Part shown: piece after piece, positions 10,437 through 22,300 of the stretch
How positions within the stretch are numbered: the first letter of the stretch is position 1
Layout: every line of letters starts with the position of its first letter
Origin: Tuctoria greenei
Taxonomy: Eukaryota > Streptophyta > Magnoliopsida > Poales > Poaceae
NCBI GenBank assembly: GCA_036927565.1
Contig: JAYESD010000001.1
Location: 2,666,001-2,730,000, forward strand
DNA: 64,000 nt
Direction: 5' to 3'
The notes under the pieces: generated by a model
Seen by the model: the letters and a program-made list of their open reading frames with translations, nothing else
Database searches by the model: none
Told to the model about the DNA's origin: nothing
Translations under genes and position numbers: made by a program

Positions 10437-13400
10437 CTAGACCCTATGAAAGAACTGGGCGACCTTCTGAGCAACCTCCGACACATTGGCTCGGGTGGTT
10501 TCACCTTCTCCTTCGACGGGACCTTCAAGCACCGGGTTCAGAGGGAATTGGGGATCCCGGCTGGTGTAGCACGTCAGCACATATTCTGCGACGTCCTTCG
10601 CCAGGGACTTCCCCTCCACCTCCAACTGATCCGCGATGACGTCACCCACCTTGGAGAGTTTGCTACCCGCCGAGCTCAACGCCTGCAACGCTAGGTCCGG
10701 CTCCGGCTCCGGATCATCCGGACGCACGGGACTGAAGCCCATCGGTGTCAGCGCGTCGTTGGCCTTGCCCAGGAACTCCCAAACCTGTAGGGAGTCTGCA
10801 GCCCTCAAGCCCTTCAGTTCTTCCAAGGATCTTTTGGCCGCCGCGAGTTCAAAATTCTCGCAAGTGAGGCGCTCAACTTCTTTGGCATTTTGGTGAATCT
10901 TTTCAGCAACCCGCTTCTCAAGTTTTCTGAGCTCCTCCTCCCGGAGGTAGATCTTGTTCCGGCGGTCAACTAGGTCCTTCTCCCTGCCCCTTAGTTTCTT
11001 CTCCCTGGCAGCGATGGCACACTCTTCCTCGTAGAGTTCCTGCCCTCGCACCCAGGCCTTCTCCTCCTCCTCAGCGCAACGCTCTTCCAATTTCTTGGCA
11101 CGTTCCTCGAGGAACTTGTCAGCCAGAGCCACCTTTTCGGTGAGCTCCTCCTCCCTCTTCAGAAAGTCATCCCGCAACTCTAGGAGTTTTTGCTCTTCAT
11201 CTTCGAGCCTCTTCTCCCTCTCCTCAAGTGCCTCCCGACGCTTGATGAGAGTGGTGTTAATGGCTTCAAGCCTTTCTTGGCGTTCATCAGCCGCACTATT
11301 AGCTGCCTTGGTATGCTCATAAATGGCCCAGGATTGAGCGTCGAGGGCGCGAGTCAAGCTCTCCCTGTCATCCAATAACTTGCCCCAGTATTCCAGGCGG
11401 ACCTTCTCCTTCTTGATCCATTCTTTGTCATCTGCCAGCCTCGACTGCGGCAGCTTAGTCTCGAAGTAGAGCCGATTACGCCACCTCCTAAGGGTTTGAC
11501 GCTCCTCTTCAAGAGCCTTGCTATCGTGGAAGAATGCCAGCTGAACTTGACGCAGACTGGAGTAGGCGTTGTCAATAGACAATGACAACAGGATAGGATC
11601 CGGACTTGCTGGGGTCTCCTCCGCTGGTTCCAGCGGGTTTTCAGTTACAAAAATTGGGTCCCCTGAGCCTCCATGGCACTAGGGCCGTCCTCCGGGATGG
11701 CCTCAGTCGTCATCGAGGAGGGTCCTGCTGATGAAGTTCCGACCTCTGGAAGTGGTTCCGAAGGACCAGCCGCCAGATCTTCGTTCGCCCCCTCGGGCAG
11801 GGGGCCAGTGACTTCATCGGGGCACTCCGCCTCAGCAGCGGGTACCTCCGGCGTCGTCACTCCCAGAGCAGGGGCTGCTTCTGGCTCTGTCCTGGGCACC
11901 TCCTCTATTGGGGGCTCGAGCGCTGACGTCTCCGCAATGACCGGCTCGGGCGCCGGAAGATCTTCAACAACAGCCGGCCCTGCGGCCGGAGCTTCAACGG
12001 CAACCGGCTCGGGAGCCGGAAGGTCTTAAACATCAACCAGCCCTACGGCCGGAGCTCCAACAACGACCGGCTCTGCGGTCGGTGCTTCAGAGGTAGCCAG
12101 CCCAACCGCCGGGACTTCCTCAACATCCGGCGCGCACGCCGGGACTTCAATTACCTCCGGCTCAACCGCCGGGGCTTCTACAATTTCCGGCTCTGGGGCC
12201 GGAATTACTGCTTCCTCCGGCTCAACGGTCGGAGCTTCCGTCATCTCAGCATCAAGACCCGGAGCTTAAACCTTCGAGGCAGGTGCTGCTGGCGCATCTT
12301 CTCTCCCGCTGTCCGGTGCTACCACGGGAGTCTCGGGGGATGAGTCGAGGTCCATGACCACGACAGCTGGCGCCGGATCTGTCGCAGCTTCAGCCACCAC
12401 TTGGGGCGGCGCCGGGACAGGAGCAGAAGCTTCCGCCCTCACGGCTTCAGCTACTGTGGCTGAGGGTGGAGCTTCACTCCTCTTCTTGGGAACGCTGCAG
12501 ATGATGGATGAAGAAACTTAAAAAACAGTTACAACAACAAAATAACTCTCTGAGGTAAAGATTAAAAATTACCTCGGGAGGCTTCCGCACCAGCTTGCGC
12601 GGAACCTCTTTCCCGAGCGTTCTGGGCTGACCATAGCCGCCGCCGGTGTGGAATCTCCAAAAGGCCCCCCGAAACTCATTGCAACCACGGGCATTTCCTT
12701 AGTCGAGGCCCCCCTCGACCGGGAAGGACCTCCGGACCTAGAGGCCTCAACTGGCCCTGGTGCTGGAGTCGCATGCCCGGTGCTAGCACCCCGAGAAGAC
12801 GCCGCTGCGGGTACAGTCGCCACAGTTGTAGAAGACCTCCCCCTCCGGGGACAAGGAGCCAATGCAGAGGTTGCAGGCCTGATGGACCTTCCATCGGCAT
12901 GCTGCAGCTTCCTCTTCCGGCTCAAGGGTTCGTCCGCCGGCTCCTTGCCCTTGCCGACGACTTCGATCCTTGGCTTCGGGGCAGGGTCGGAGCCACCTTC
13001 GGAAGCCCCAGGGATCACCACCCTGGAAGTTGATCTTCTCTCGACGACACCAAGGTCGTCAAGCACCGGCATCGTCCGCCAGAGCTCCCTGCTGAACTCT
13101 ACTTCTACGTTCAGAGGGAGAAAAGCTTGTGGCGGGGTCAAGTCATCACCCACGACGTCGATGCCGTGCTGGAAATTCTAGAGATGAAACTCCAAGGTTG
13201 CCCCCGCCATGTTGGACTTCAGCCCAGTCTCGACACGGTCGTTGTCCATCACACTGTTGAGGGCCCAAGCGAGTTTTTCTCTCCTCTTCAGCGGTGCCCA
13301 CCTGTTGACCAGGAAGTTGCAAAACACCGCCTGAGGAGTTAATCCTCCCTCCACGCATTGGTGGATCCTGGTCAGAGCAGGGTTAAAGGCTTCCGACAGT

Positions 13401-13962
13401 ACCGGAGCTTCACTCCAGACTGCAGTGTCGATGTTGGGGAGGCCTTCGGGCAGCTCCAGCTTCTCGTGCTCCTCCACCGGGATGACTATCCAGTCCTTCT
13501 TCCAATCATCCCACTTTCCAGAGGGAAACGACCGGAGGTACTTGAATGGGCACTTCTTGCGCTTCACAAAATAGTAGAAGTCAAGGTACTCATTACTCCT
13601 ACCGGTGGTATGGACGGTGAAGAAGGTCCGGAAGAGTTCAATGCAGGGGGGATGCCCACCCACATTTCACAGAAGTGGACGAAGACAAACACAAGAAGAA
13701 TGGAGTGGGGGCCAAAATGGTACAGCTGCAGACCATAGAAGTCTAGTAGCATCAAGAAAAAGGAGGAAAAAGGTGGGATCAACCCCACCATAGCGTACGA
13801 AGAGAAGTACACCATTTCGCTGGGGTGCTCCTTCTCGAACAGGATCTCTCCCCCGGCGTGGACCAGGCGGTTGAAGAAGTCCGGGGACCATCCCATGAGG
13901 GCCCGGACCTTCTTCAGATCACCTTCGGTCTTCAAACGGCTCTCGCGGAGACCCAACTCCAT
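10437..13962 (-). pseudogene. Antisense extra ORF of element G (putative gypsy-type transposon protein)
   Basis: Read on the minus strand, an ATG at 13962 opens MELGLRESRLKTEG, followed by a domain with MGWSPDFFNRL, SSYAMVGLIPPFSSFF and FYYFVKRKKCPFKY (13962-13180) that matches what I know as the putative gypsy-type transposon domain of plant elements. Then comes a basic/Pro linker (13153-12573), a 78-bp intron, a segment of repeated V-E-A-P-A-x-E-P units (12494-11645), and a long coiled coil rich in Glu, Lys, Arg and Leu (11588-10437). Breaks: frameshifts near 13660 and near 11650, and in-frame stops near 13180, 12268, 12026 and 11645. Function unknown; this ORF type is known in Tat-lineage elements. 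Confidence 0.75.
12495..12572 (-). other. Probable spliceosomal intron in the antisense ORF of element G
   Basis: On the minus strand the GC-rich coding sequence ends CCCGAG, then GTAATTTTTAATC opens an A/T-rich 78-base stretch that ends TTTCTTCATCCATCATCTGCAG. Joining the exons keeps the frame: it gives one Ser codon across the junction and continues into 74 open codons of the Pro/Ala/Glu-rich segment. Unspliced, the frame meets TAA directly at the donor. Composition change, consensus borders and frame agree. Expression is not shown. Confidence 0.65.
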
Positions 13963-14494
13963 CGCGGCACAACAAGGCAAGAGAGGAAAAGCGAGCACAA
14001 GTTGGGAGTTTGAGCGCAAGATCAGATGAGAGGCGTAAAGAACACCAGATGGTGCGCGCTTTCCTTCTTAAGTAAGCCCTCACAACGCTTGGATGGAAAC
14101 CGCAAGGAAGTCGAAGATACTACTCAAAAATTCCACCCAGCCGATGACAAGAGGGCCCGGGACCACCCGGACGATCAAGTCGAGGTTCTTACCCAGGCGA
14201 ACGGTTGTCATCATGAGGCGGGAAGCCCGAAGGCGGCTGCCTGACAAGGCGCGCAGAACTGATACGATTTTTGTATCGGGAACCGGCGACCTTCAATTGC
14301 GTTAGATCCGCACGCCAAAGATCTCATTTGCCGCACACAAGATATGCCATGCGACGAGGATTTAACTCCAAACCATCGCCAACAGCACATCTGAAGACCT
14401 TTGAAGACTCAGTTCAAAAGTCGAAGGATGGACCCACCCCCGGCGGAATGACTTCACCCAAGGGGCCTTCCCCAGAGGTGGGCCCAGGGGCCAT
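13963..14494. other. Spacer between antisense ORF and 3' LTR of element G
   Basis: No gene is visible. It should hold the promoter and leader of the antisense ORF, but I see no clear TATA box on the minus strand. The plus-strand end (about 14470-14494) is G-rich and is the probable polypurine tract of G directly before the LTR. Confidence 0.5.
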
Positions 14495-15368
14495 TGTCGG
14501 TACCCTGGGTACCATATACCCCTTGGGATTGCAAAGATCTCATGGGAATATCATCTACTTGATTTGAAGACCTTCAGAGGCCCACATGTCAGACATGACC
14601 GGACCCGCTTCCCCAACATGGTTAGTCCCAGGGTTGCCACGTGTACTATCAAAACGGAGCCACCGCCCACAAGGGGGAAGCTCCGGGCTATGTACCATAG
14701 CGGCACCCCCGGACCTAACCCCAGACCGAGAGAAGCTCCGGAACTGACACGTGTTAGGTGGCACCGGACCTATGTGTTTCCCACAGTACGCTCCGGAGCT
14801 GCCACGTGTCCAACTGTCGGATCTTCAGCCTCCAACCTCCGGAAGACTTCACAACGGCTCCGGATCTTCAAAGGGGAATCAAGGACTTCAGGGCCGGTTT
14901 AAGTGTCATTAATACTATATTAATGACACACGATCGGACGACCTTAATTACCAGTAACGGTGCTATCAAAGACCATAACTTGGTTATTAAGGGTAATTAA
15001 GCGCATCAAATGTGTGTCAATATTAGTAACCATCAGGGCCACATGTCGGGCCAGGCTAACTTATAATGGCCTACCCTTGTACTATAAAAGGACATGTCAA
15101 CGATACATAGACAGAGACTCTACACACACTCACTGAATACGCTGACTCTACACTCTCAACTCACGTTGAGCTCATTCATCCAATACAACACTAACACACC
15201 CCGTGGAGTAGGGTATTACGCTCAGGCAGCCCGAACCACGTAAATCATCGTGTCTCCTGCGCTGTTTTACATATCACCTTCTTGAATCTCCGCGCGCCCA
15301 CACAGAACCTCAAACTCCTCTAACACTTTAGTAGTGTCGGGAGATCTGCCGGAACAAAACCACCGACA
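14495..15368 (+). repeat. 3' LTR of element G
   Basis: It begins TGTCGGTACCC and ends ACCGACA, forming the short inverted termini TGTCGG and CCGACA, over 874 bp. The LTRs of H (863 bp in two pieces) and E (877 bp) are the same family in opposite orientation. A TATAAAAGG motif lies near 15083. The next bases, CACAT, are the expected target duplication; its partner is outside the window. Confidence 0.85.
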
Positions 15369-16187
15369 CACATCCTTGATGCGGGCTGGTGGCCGCATGT
15401 CTTCAATGGATTTGATCTTCGCCGTATTAGCTTTTATGCCCCGGTGACTTACCAGGAAACCAAGAAGTTTTTCGGAGCTAACCCCGAAGACACACTTGTC
15501 TGGGTTTAGCTTTGTGCGCGTGACCCGCAACTTGTTGAAGACAGCCTGTAAGGTGTCAAGGAGTGACTCCTTGTTCTTGACCTTGACCACGATGTCATCG
15601 ACGTACACTTCCACTATGTCTCTAATGAGTTCTTCAAAAGTTTTGTACATAGCTCGTACAAAGGTTGAAGCTGCATTCTTGAGGCCAAATGGCATGGTTG
15701 TATAACAGTACAATCCATCTACTGTGATAAAAGAGGTATGCACTTCATCTTCCCTAGACATTCTGATTTGATGATACCCAGAATATGCGTCTAGGAAACA
15801 CCATAATTCACACCCGGAGGTAGAATCCACTATCTGATCTATTCTAGGTAGTGGGAATGGATCTTTTGGACATGTCTTATTTAGTGTTGTGTAGTCGATA
15901 CACATCCGAAGCTTCCCGTTGGCCTTGGGCACAACAACTGGGTTTGCCAGCCATTTTGGATGGAAGACTTCTCGGATGAATCCAGCTTCGAGCAACTTCT
16001 TCACTTCTTGTCGAATGAAGTTCTATCGCTCTACGGATTGCTTCCGTGGCTTCTGGTGTACGGGTCGGGTGTCAGGGTAGATCTTCAGATTGTGCTCAAT
16101 CACTTCCCTGGGGATCCCAGGCATTTGTGACGGTTGCCAGACAAACACGTCGACATTAGCCTGGAGGAAAATGATGAGCGCGAGTTC
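15369..16187 (-). pseudogene. Element H RT, truncated by insertion of element G
   Basis: The minus-strand frame from 16004 gives the RT N-terminal half with WLANPVVVPKANG, DAYSGYHQI, MPFGLKNA and YVDD, then stops making sense at 15369 where the LTR of G begins. It is very close to the RT of G and E. The rest of RT, RNase H and integrase of H must lie left of the window. A private stop lies near 16026. Confidence 0.85.
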
Positions 16188-18496
16188 CTATTTGTCATTC
16201 AGTCCTCCCGATATACGGGTGGTCTGAGCGGCATCAGAACCGATTTGGACGACTTTGACGGGAATGTCGGTGTCGCCGCTTGGCTGCATACGAGGTGCAG
16301 AAGTCGAGCCTCACTGACGAATGCTCGGGGGTTTTGGATCTTGGTCCTGCCTGGAGTCCTCCTCTTGCGTCATAGTAAGCGCATGAAGTTCTTCGAGAGC
16401 AGTTACTCCGGCAGTACGATCTCCACGGATCCGGAGAACGCCTACTGGTGTCGGCATCTTTAACACCAAGTATCCATAATGAGCAGCTGCCATGAATTTG
16501 TACAACGCAGGCCTGCCCAAGATGGTGTTGAAAGGTAAGTTGATCTGAGCAACGTCAAAGACCAACTTCTCAGTGCGATACTTCTCCCGGGTCCCAAAGG
16601 TAACGGGGAGAGTGATAGCACCGAGTGGGGTAATGGCCCCCAGACCTACTCCAGAGAAAGGTCGGGAGAGATGGAGATCCGAAGGTCGGAGCTGAAGCTT
16701 GGTAAAAGCTTCAAAGCTTATGAGGTTCAGCCCCGAACCTCCGTCTACCATAACATGGTGGAGCTGGATGTTATTAATGGTGGGAGATACCATCAAAGGT
16801 AACTCGCCTGCTCCAACCATGCTTCAAGGGCAGTCCGAAGCATCAAAAGTGATGGTCGTGTCCATCCACTTCCGATGAGGCTCCGCCCTGGCTGTAGGAG
16901 CTACAGCGGCCATGTCCCGGCGCATTGTCTTGAGGACACGACGAGAGGTGATGTCCCGTGATCCACCAAAAATGAAGTTCATTGTCTTCCGACGCTCGTT
17001 GTCAGAGACATCAGAATTGTCGTCGACGGAGGTGTAGACAGCCTTCAGGACCTTTTTGGGATCCTGAAAACCTAACTCCTCTTCAGCCGGAGCTTCGTCA
17101 ACTTTTTGTTTTCCTTCCCTCTGTCGCAAAGGAGCTTCTTCCCGGCGATTGTTGTAGCGCTCGACAAGGTTTTGGACCTCCCGACAGTCTTCCAAACTGT
17201 GGCAGTCCGTCTTATGAATTGGACACCATACCTTGGGTTTGCCACCGTCTTCAGAGGACGGTCGAGGTCGCTTCTCGGGGCGTGGCCCCCGGCCACCCGG
17301 AGCTGCAGCAGCTGCAGCATTAGATGTGCCGACCGATGACTTCTTCATGTTGTTGGTCTTTTTCTTCTTCTTGCCACTCCCGGAGGTAGTGGCTTCACCT
17401 TTGGAGGATTTTTTGTGATCCTCTGGAGGTGGTTTGGAGTGCATTTCACGGCCCTCCGCAGCTCTGGCACATTTGTCACCCAAGCTGAAGAGTTCTGTGA
17501 CACTGGTGATCTCCTTGATCGCCAGTTTCTCCAACATCTTCTTATCCCGTACACCCTGTCTAAATGCCACAATGACAGAAGCGCTAGAGATAGAAGGGAT
17601 AGTATTTCGTACCTAAGAGAATCTCTGGATGAATGATCGCATGGATTCTCCCCCTTTTTACACGACTGCAAAAAGGTTCAGTTCAGTGCTTGGTCGGGTG
17701 TATGAACTCCCGAAGTTGGCGGTGAACTGCCGGCACAACTCCTCTCAACTGTTGATGGAGTTGGGTGAAAGGCTCATAAACCAGAACCGGGCGGTCCCAG
17801 TTAAAGCCACTGGAAAATAATTGGCCATTACGGCCTCATTTCCTCTAGCTGCTAGGATAGCAGTGGAGTAAATCTGAAGAAATTCAACGGGATTAATGAT
17901 CCCGTCAAACTTCTCCGGCAGGTGAGGCCGGAATTTCTGTGGCCACCTGACCATACGCAAATGCATGGCCAGGGCCGAACAGCCTCCTCCTACTCCTTCA
18001 GGAGCAGAGATGTCCTGAGCTTCTCGTCTTTCACGAGCACGCTCAATATGGACTCGGCCATCTTGTTGACGGTATCGGCGATCAAGCTCCGCCCGGAGGT
18101 AATGAGTTGAAACCCTTGACACCGTGTGAGTGCGCCGTGCCCCGCAGGGCAACGACGTCACTTGCTGTGACGCAGCACGTCTCCTGTTGTTGGAAACGTG
18201 TGGACCAAGTCTGCCAGACAATGTCCGTCGCTGCGACGGGGCCCGTCCTGAAGGAGGAGGACCCTGGTTGCTGATGCGGTCGGCTGCTGCTGCAACTAAG
18301 TGTTCCACATCGGCCCTCCACTGCTCCATTGCATCCCGGGATGCGTCTGGAGGTGGTGGGCGCTGAAAGAAGAGCACATGTTGCATGGAGTGCGTGTTCC
18401 GGGTTGTCATGATTTGCTGATGCAGTGATTGACGCAGGTGCACCGTCGCGCTGCCCAGCTTGATTTGCTGGTGGAGGCGGCGGTGGTGGTAGTGTG
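16188..18496 (-). pseudogene. Element H gag and protease (downstream of the D insertion)
   Basis: Minus-strand frames give gag up to the Cys/His motif CPIHKTDCHSLEDC (near 17210) and the protease with VMVDGGSGLNL (near 16745). A private TGA lies at 16311-16313. The TAG at 16188-16190 corresponds codon for codon to the TAG of G (5617) and E (41895). The N-terminal end of gag is displaced to 28419-28528 by element D; the GTGTG duplication at 18492-18496 and 28414-28418 marks the cut. Confidence 0.8.
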
Positions 18497-19306
18497 TGAT
18501 GAGTAGTTTTAGGCCCGATCTTCCGAAAGGTATGTCGATTGGGATGGAGAACTCGACGTTGATGATCTGCGGCACTCGAGCGGTAAGAGTACCCCTGCAA
18601 TCACTACACCACGGCTCTGTTGATTATCAACCGTGCTGCACATGCTTTACCTCGCCAAGAAGGCTAATCCCTGCAAGTGCAGCCGAGAACACGAGCAAGA
18701 ACGTAGAAGACACGATCGGAAATCGAGAAGTTGGGGTCTCACAAACCGTAGAACGGCGACTTTATTGATCTAAGCAAAACACGATTAGACATGTCCCTAA
18801 TAGACTCTTACGGGATACAAGGCCCAAAGGCCCGATTCGGTGGCGCAGCACCGGACAGAAATCTGGACTCGACTTGTTTCGACGATTCCCAATGACTCCG
18901 TAGGAATTTTGAGGTGGGACCAGAACCATTGGAAATTTTATCTTCTCCTCTTTCCGTGCATATGTAGAACGTCGAAAACGGAGTCCGTATGCCTCCTGGG
19001 CGTCTGTTTTAAGGTGGACTGCTCCTGGACTCTGAGTTGAACTCGAGTCCGAGTTGTAAACTGTTTCCATCAACTTGTGGACGTCCCAGGTGGTTCTCCA
19101 CGCTCCCAAGGCCTCCTTCCTTCACTTGTTGATATTCTCCATTATTCCTAATAACAATTAAATCATCACATAGCAATCTGTTCTCAAACTCACATACAAA
19201 AGAAGTTAAGAACGAATTCACCTGCTGATTTAATAACTGTGCCCGTGCTCTTGTGATTGGTCCTTGCAGTTCAATGCGCGTCTCCGCTGTTGTGATGTCC
19301 TCATCA
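18497..19306 (-). repeat. 3' LTR of element D, with a 54-bp deletion
   Basis: It is 810 bp against 864 bp for the 5' copy. The missing block corresponds to about 27829-27890 and includes the only TATA box on the minus strand. A short AAAAC repeat flanks the deletion, suggesting slippage or microhomology. The last 99 codons of the gag-pol frame lie inside this LTR (19306 down to the stop at 19009). The polypurine tract AGAGGGGGAGGA lies just outside it, at about 19307-19318, within the coding frame. Confidence 0.85.
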
Positions 19307-22300
19307 TCCTCCCCCTCTTGAATTGGAGTCGTCCTCGACTCAAGTTCATTTTCTTCTCCCAAGTACGGTCGCAAATCTGAAATGTTAAATGTAGGACTAA
19401 CCCCAAAATCGGGAGGCAATTCAAGCTTATATGCATTATCATTAATCTTTTCAACGATCTTAAAGTGACCAGCAGCTCGTGGCATAAGTTTAGATTTTCT
19501 CAAGTCGGGAAATCTCTCTTTTCTCAAATGTAACCACACCAAATCGCCCGGTTCAAGTTTTACTTCTTTTCTACCTTTACTACCTGCAATCCTATACTTC
19601 TCATTCATCATTTCAATATTTTTCTTTGTAGTTTCATGCATCTTAAGAATGAATTCAGATCGTTGTGTAGCATCCAAATTTATAGTTTCAGAAGGAGGCA
19701 AAGGTAGTAAATCAATAGGAGCACGGGGATTGAAACCATACACTACCTGGAATGGACTTACCTTTGTCGTGGAGTGAACGGATCTGTTGTAAGCAAATTC
19801 TATATGTGGTAAACACTCCTCCCACAACTTCAAATTTGTTTTCAAGACAGCCCGCAACATAGTGGATAAAGTACGATTAACTACCTCGGTCTGTCCATCC
19901 GTTTGTGGGTGACATGTAGTTGAAAACAGCAACTTGTGTAACATCCCGTATTTTATAAATAAATAAATCATGTTTATACATTAACCTAGTACGTAAATAA
20001 GTAAATATATTTAAATAAAATAATAAAAATATGTTAGTCAAATAATTTAATTATGTGGCCGGCAAGCCGTCCGCCCTTGGCGCGCGCTCTTTATTAGCCT
20101 CTTAGTCTGTGCGCTGCGAACCACGACCGTAGCCTCCCATCGCCTGCGCCGCGCCACCAGCTAGCCGACGCACCATCCGGCAGACTCGCCGTGCACGCCG
20201 ACGGTGACTCCATTGCCGTCTGACCAGAACCACACGCGCACGCAAAGGAGCGTTTATTATCTTCAGCTACCCTCTCACCTACTCGAAACTTAGTCTGTAT
20301 AAAAATCTACCTTGCGTTCTTATCCTTCTTCACACGAACCAGTCCACAGCAGCACCCCTCTCTCGTTTCTCCCGTGCTCCCGTACAGCAAGGAGGCCGTC
20401 GTTGCGTCGATCTCCGGTGTGGAGTTTTCCCGTCCAAGCAGCGACCTAGGTAAGCGCCTTCCCCATCGATCCCGCGTCCGTACCTCATCCTTGAGCCGCT
20501 CTCCCTGTTCCCGTACCTGGCCCCGACCATCGTCGGCCACTGCCGTTCATTTTTCCTCTCTACTGTCTAAATCCCGGCCGCATCTGAGCTAGCCAGGGCG
20601 GCAGGGTGCGATTCCCCCTCCCAGACCGCATCTCCCCTGTTTTCCCTGATGGATTCGAGCCGGCAGTCGGTAGATGATTGCAGGGAGAGAGAGAATAGCA
20701 GAGTAAGGAGAAGGCTCCATTGCCTCTCGGTTAGATGTCCTGTATGGGCTGGCTGTTACTTCCTCTCATTAACTAAATCAATGGTAATAAATTAAGTGGA
20801 TTTAACTAAATCTTCTTTAGTCCTTGTGGTCCACGTTAGAACCATGTGGCAGCCAGGCCTCTGACTCACGTATCCAAGGAATTGAGCTGCAGTAATTAGT
20901 CTAGTTAATTAATTAAATCCTTGACCCATATACTAGTAGCAGCTAGTGAACCAACGCACATCACAAGCTCAGCCTATTAGCACATGCTTAGAACCAGCAC
21001 TGCAGTAATCTTAGAACAAGCTAGATGAAAACATCTTTCCAGAACCCAAACCTTTATTTATTTATTTATTTTCGGATTTAATACTCGACCGGCACTATAA
21101 AATCCTTAACTCACTCATACAAACCCTGATTAACACGATTCTTTCTCTAAAAATCATATTAACTTATAATCTAGTGAATACGACTATTTTGATGTGATGT
21201 ATTGAATATATGTTTGTTTGGCTTGTATTTCCGTTTGTGCGCGTGCCGGTTCAGAACCTGTGCTGGAAGAGAACCCAGAGCCGCGACAAGACCAGGAGAA
21301 CTACGCCGCGGAAGACAGTAGTGAAGGCAAGTTGCATTGCCCCTTTCTTTGTCATGTTGCACCTATGTGAGGATTATCCGTTGTTATCAAATATACTATA
21401 TTATTGCATTTGCGAGTACTAGTGACTCGAGTGACAAAGAGAAGCCATGCTGATTTTTATGATTGCATATTGATATGATGCCATGATGTTGATGATGGTG
21501 TTGATGGTACATGGGGTGAGGGCAGACTGGATATTGAGACTAGGGCAGACGGGTTGGTGTTGGGTAAGGCTACCGTGGTGGTAGACTTACAGTTCGGGCT
21601 TGGTATATGGTGGCTGCCCTGGTGAACCATAAGGACCGAGTTGTTTTGACATCTCACTTAACTTCTTCAGTATACCCACATGATCCTGTATGGGCAGGGC
21701 GTAGCCTAATCCTAGTGGCTAGCCTTGACAGTCGTCCACGGTGGATGGTTCGTGGGTGTGGACTGATACTAGTCATGACCCGGGGTTTGAGGGCGACTGT
21801 ATAGGGTGATGCTCCGACTAGGTGTCGGTTATGACGAACTATCTTTGGATAGTTTTGTGCGTGTGTGTTGTGTACAACCTCTGCAGAGTGTAAAATCCGT
21901 TCGAACTGGCCGTGTCCTCGGTAAGGGACGGGTTATGGTGTGGTCCTGACAACTAGCAAGCTACCTACTGTGAGTTTGAGATGATGGATGTCTTTGGGTG
22001 AGACGTTTGGTTGCATTGGGTTGCATTATTATTTGTGCATCACATTAATATCTTGCTGAGTACCTTCGTACTCAAACGTTGCTAATATCTTCAGAGGATC
22101 CTGACTTTCTGCCGGAGGACTTCGAGTAGGGTCGCGTCCGCACTCAAGTGGCGAAGGTGGAACCATGTGCGAGGAGGAGCTAATCGCCTCCGTGATGTTG
22201 ACTATTATCGCGTTCCTGTTAGCTGTTATCGTTATTATCCATAAGACTATTCCGCTGTAATAAAGCTCTGTATGATGTGGTTCCACTTGGATTGTAATAT

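Larger units (their letters stand above)
4537..15368 (+). mobile_element. Element G: Tat-lineage Ty3/gypsy retrotransposon, 5' end outside the window
   Basis: It reads gag (from the zinc-knuckle region), protease, RT, RNase H, a second RNase H, integrase, a long noncoding stretch, an antisense extra ORF, and a 3' LTR (14495-15368). Two RNase H domains and an antisense ORF between integrase and the 3' LTR are recognised marks of the Tat lineage. The left end is cut by insertion of element A, and the 5' LTR must lie left of position 1. On the right the LTR ends CCGACA and is followed by CACAT and RT sequence of element H in the opposite orientation, so G is inserted in H. The coding region is degraded. 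Confidence 0.85.

Noticed and set aside
10437..11588. 383-residue coiled-coil ORF as a cellular structural protein gene
   Set aside because: It is continuous, after frameshifts, with the antisense ORF of a Tat-type element and lies between its integrase and LTR.
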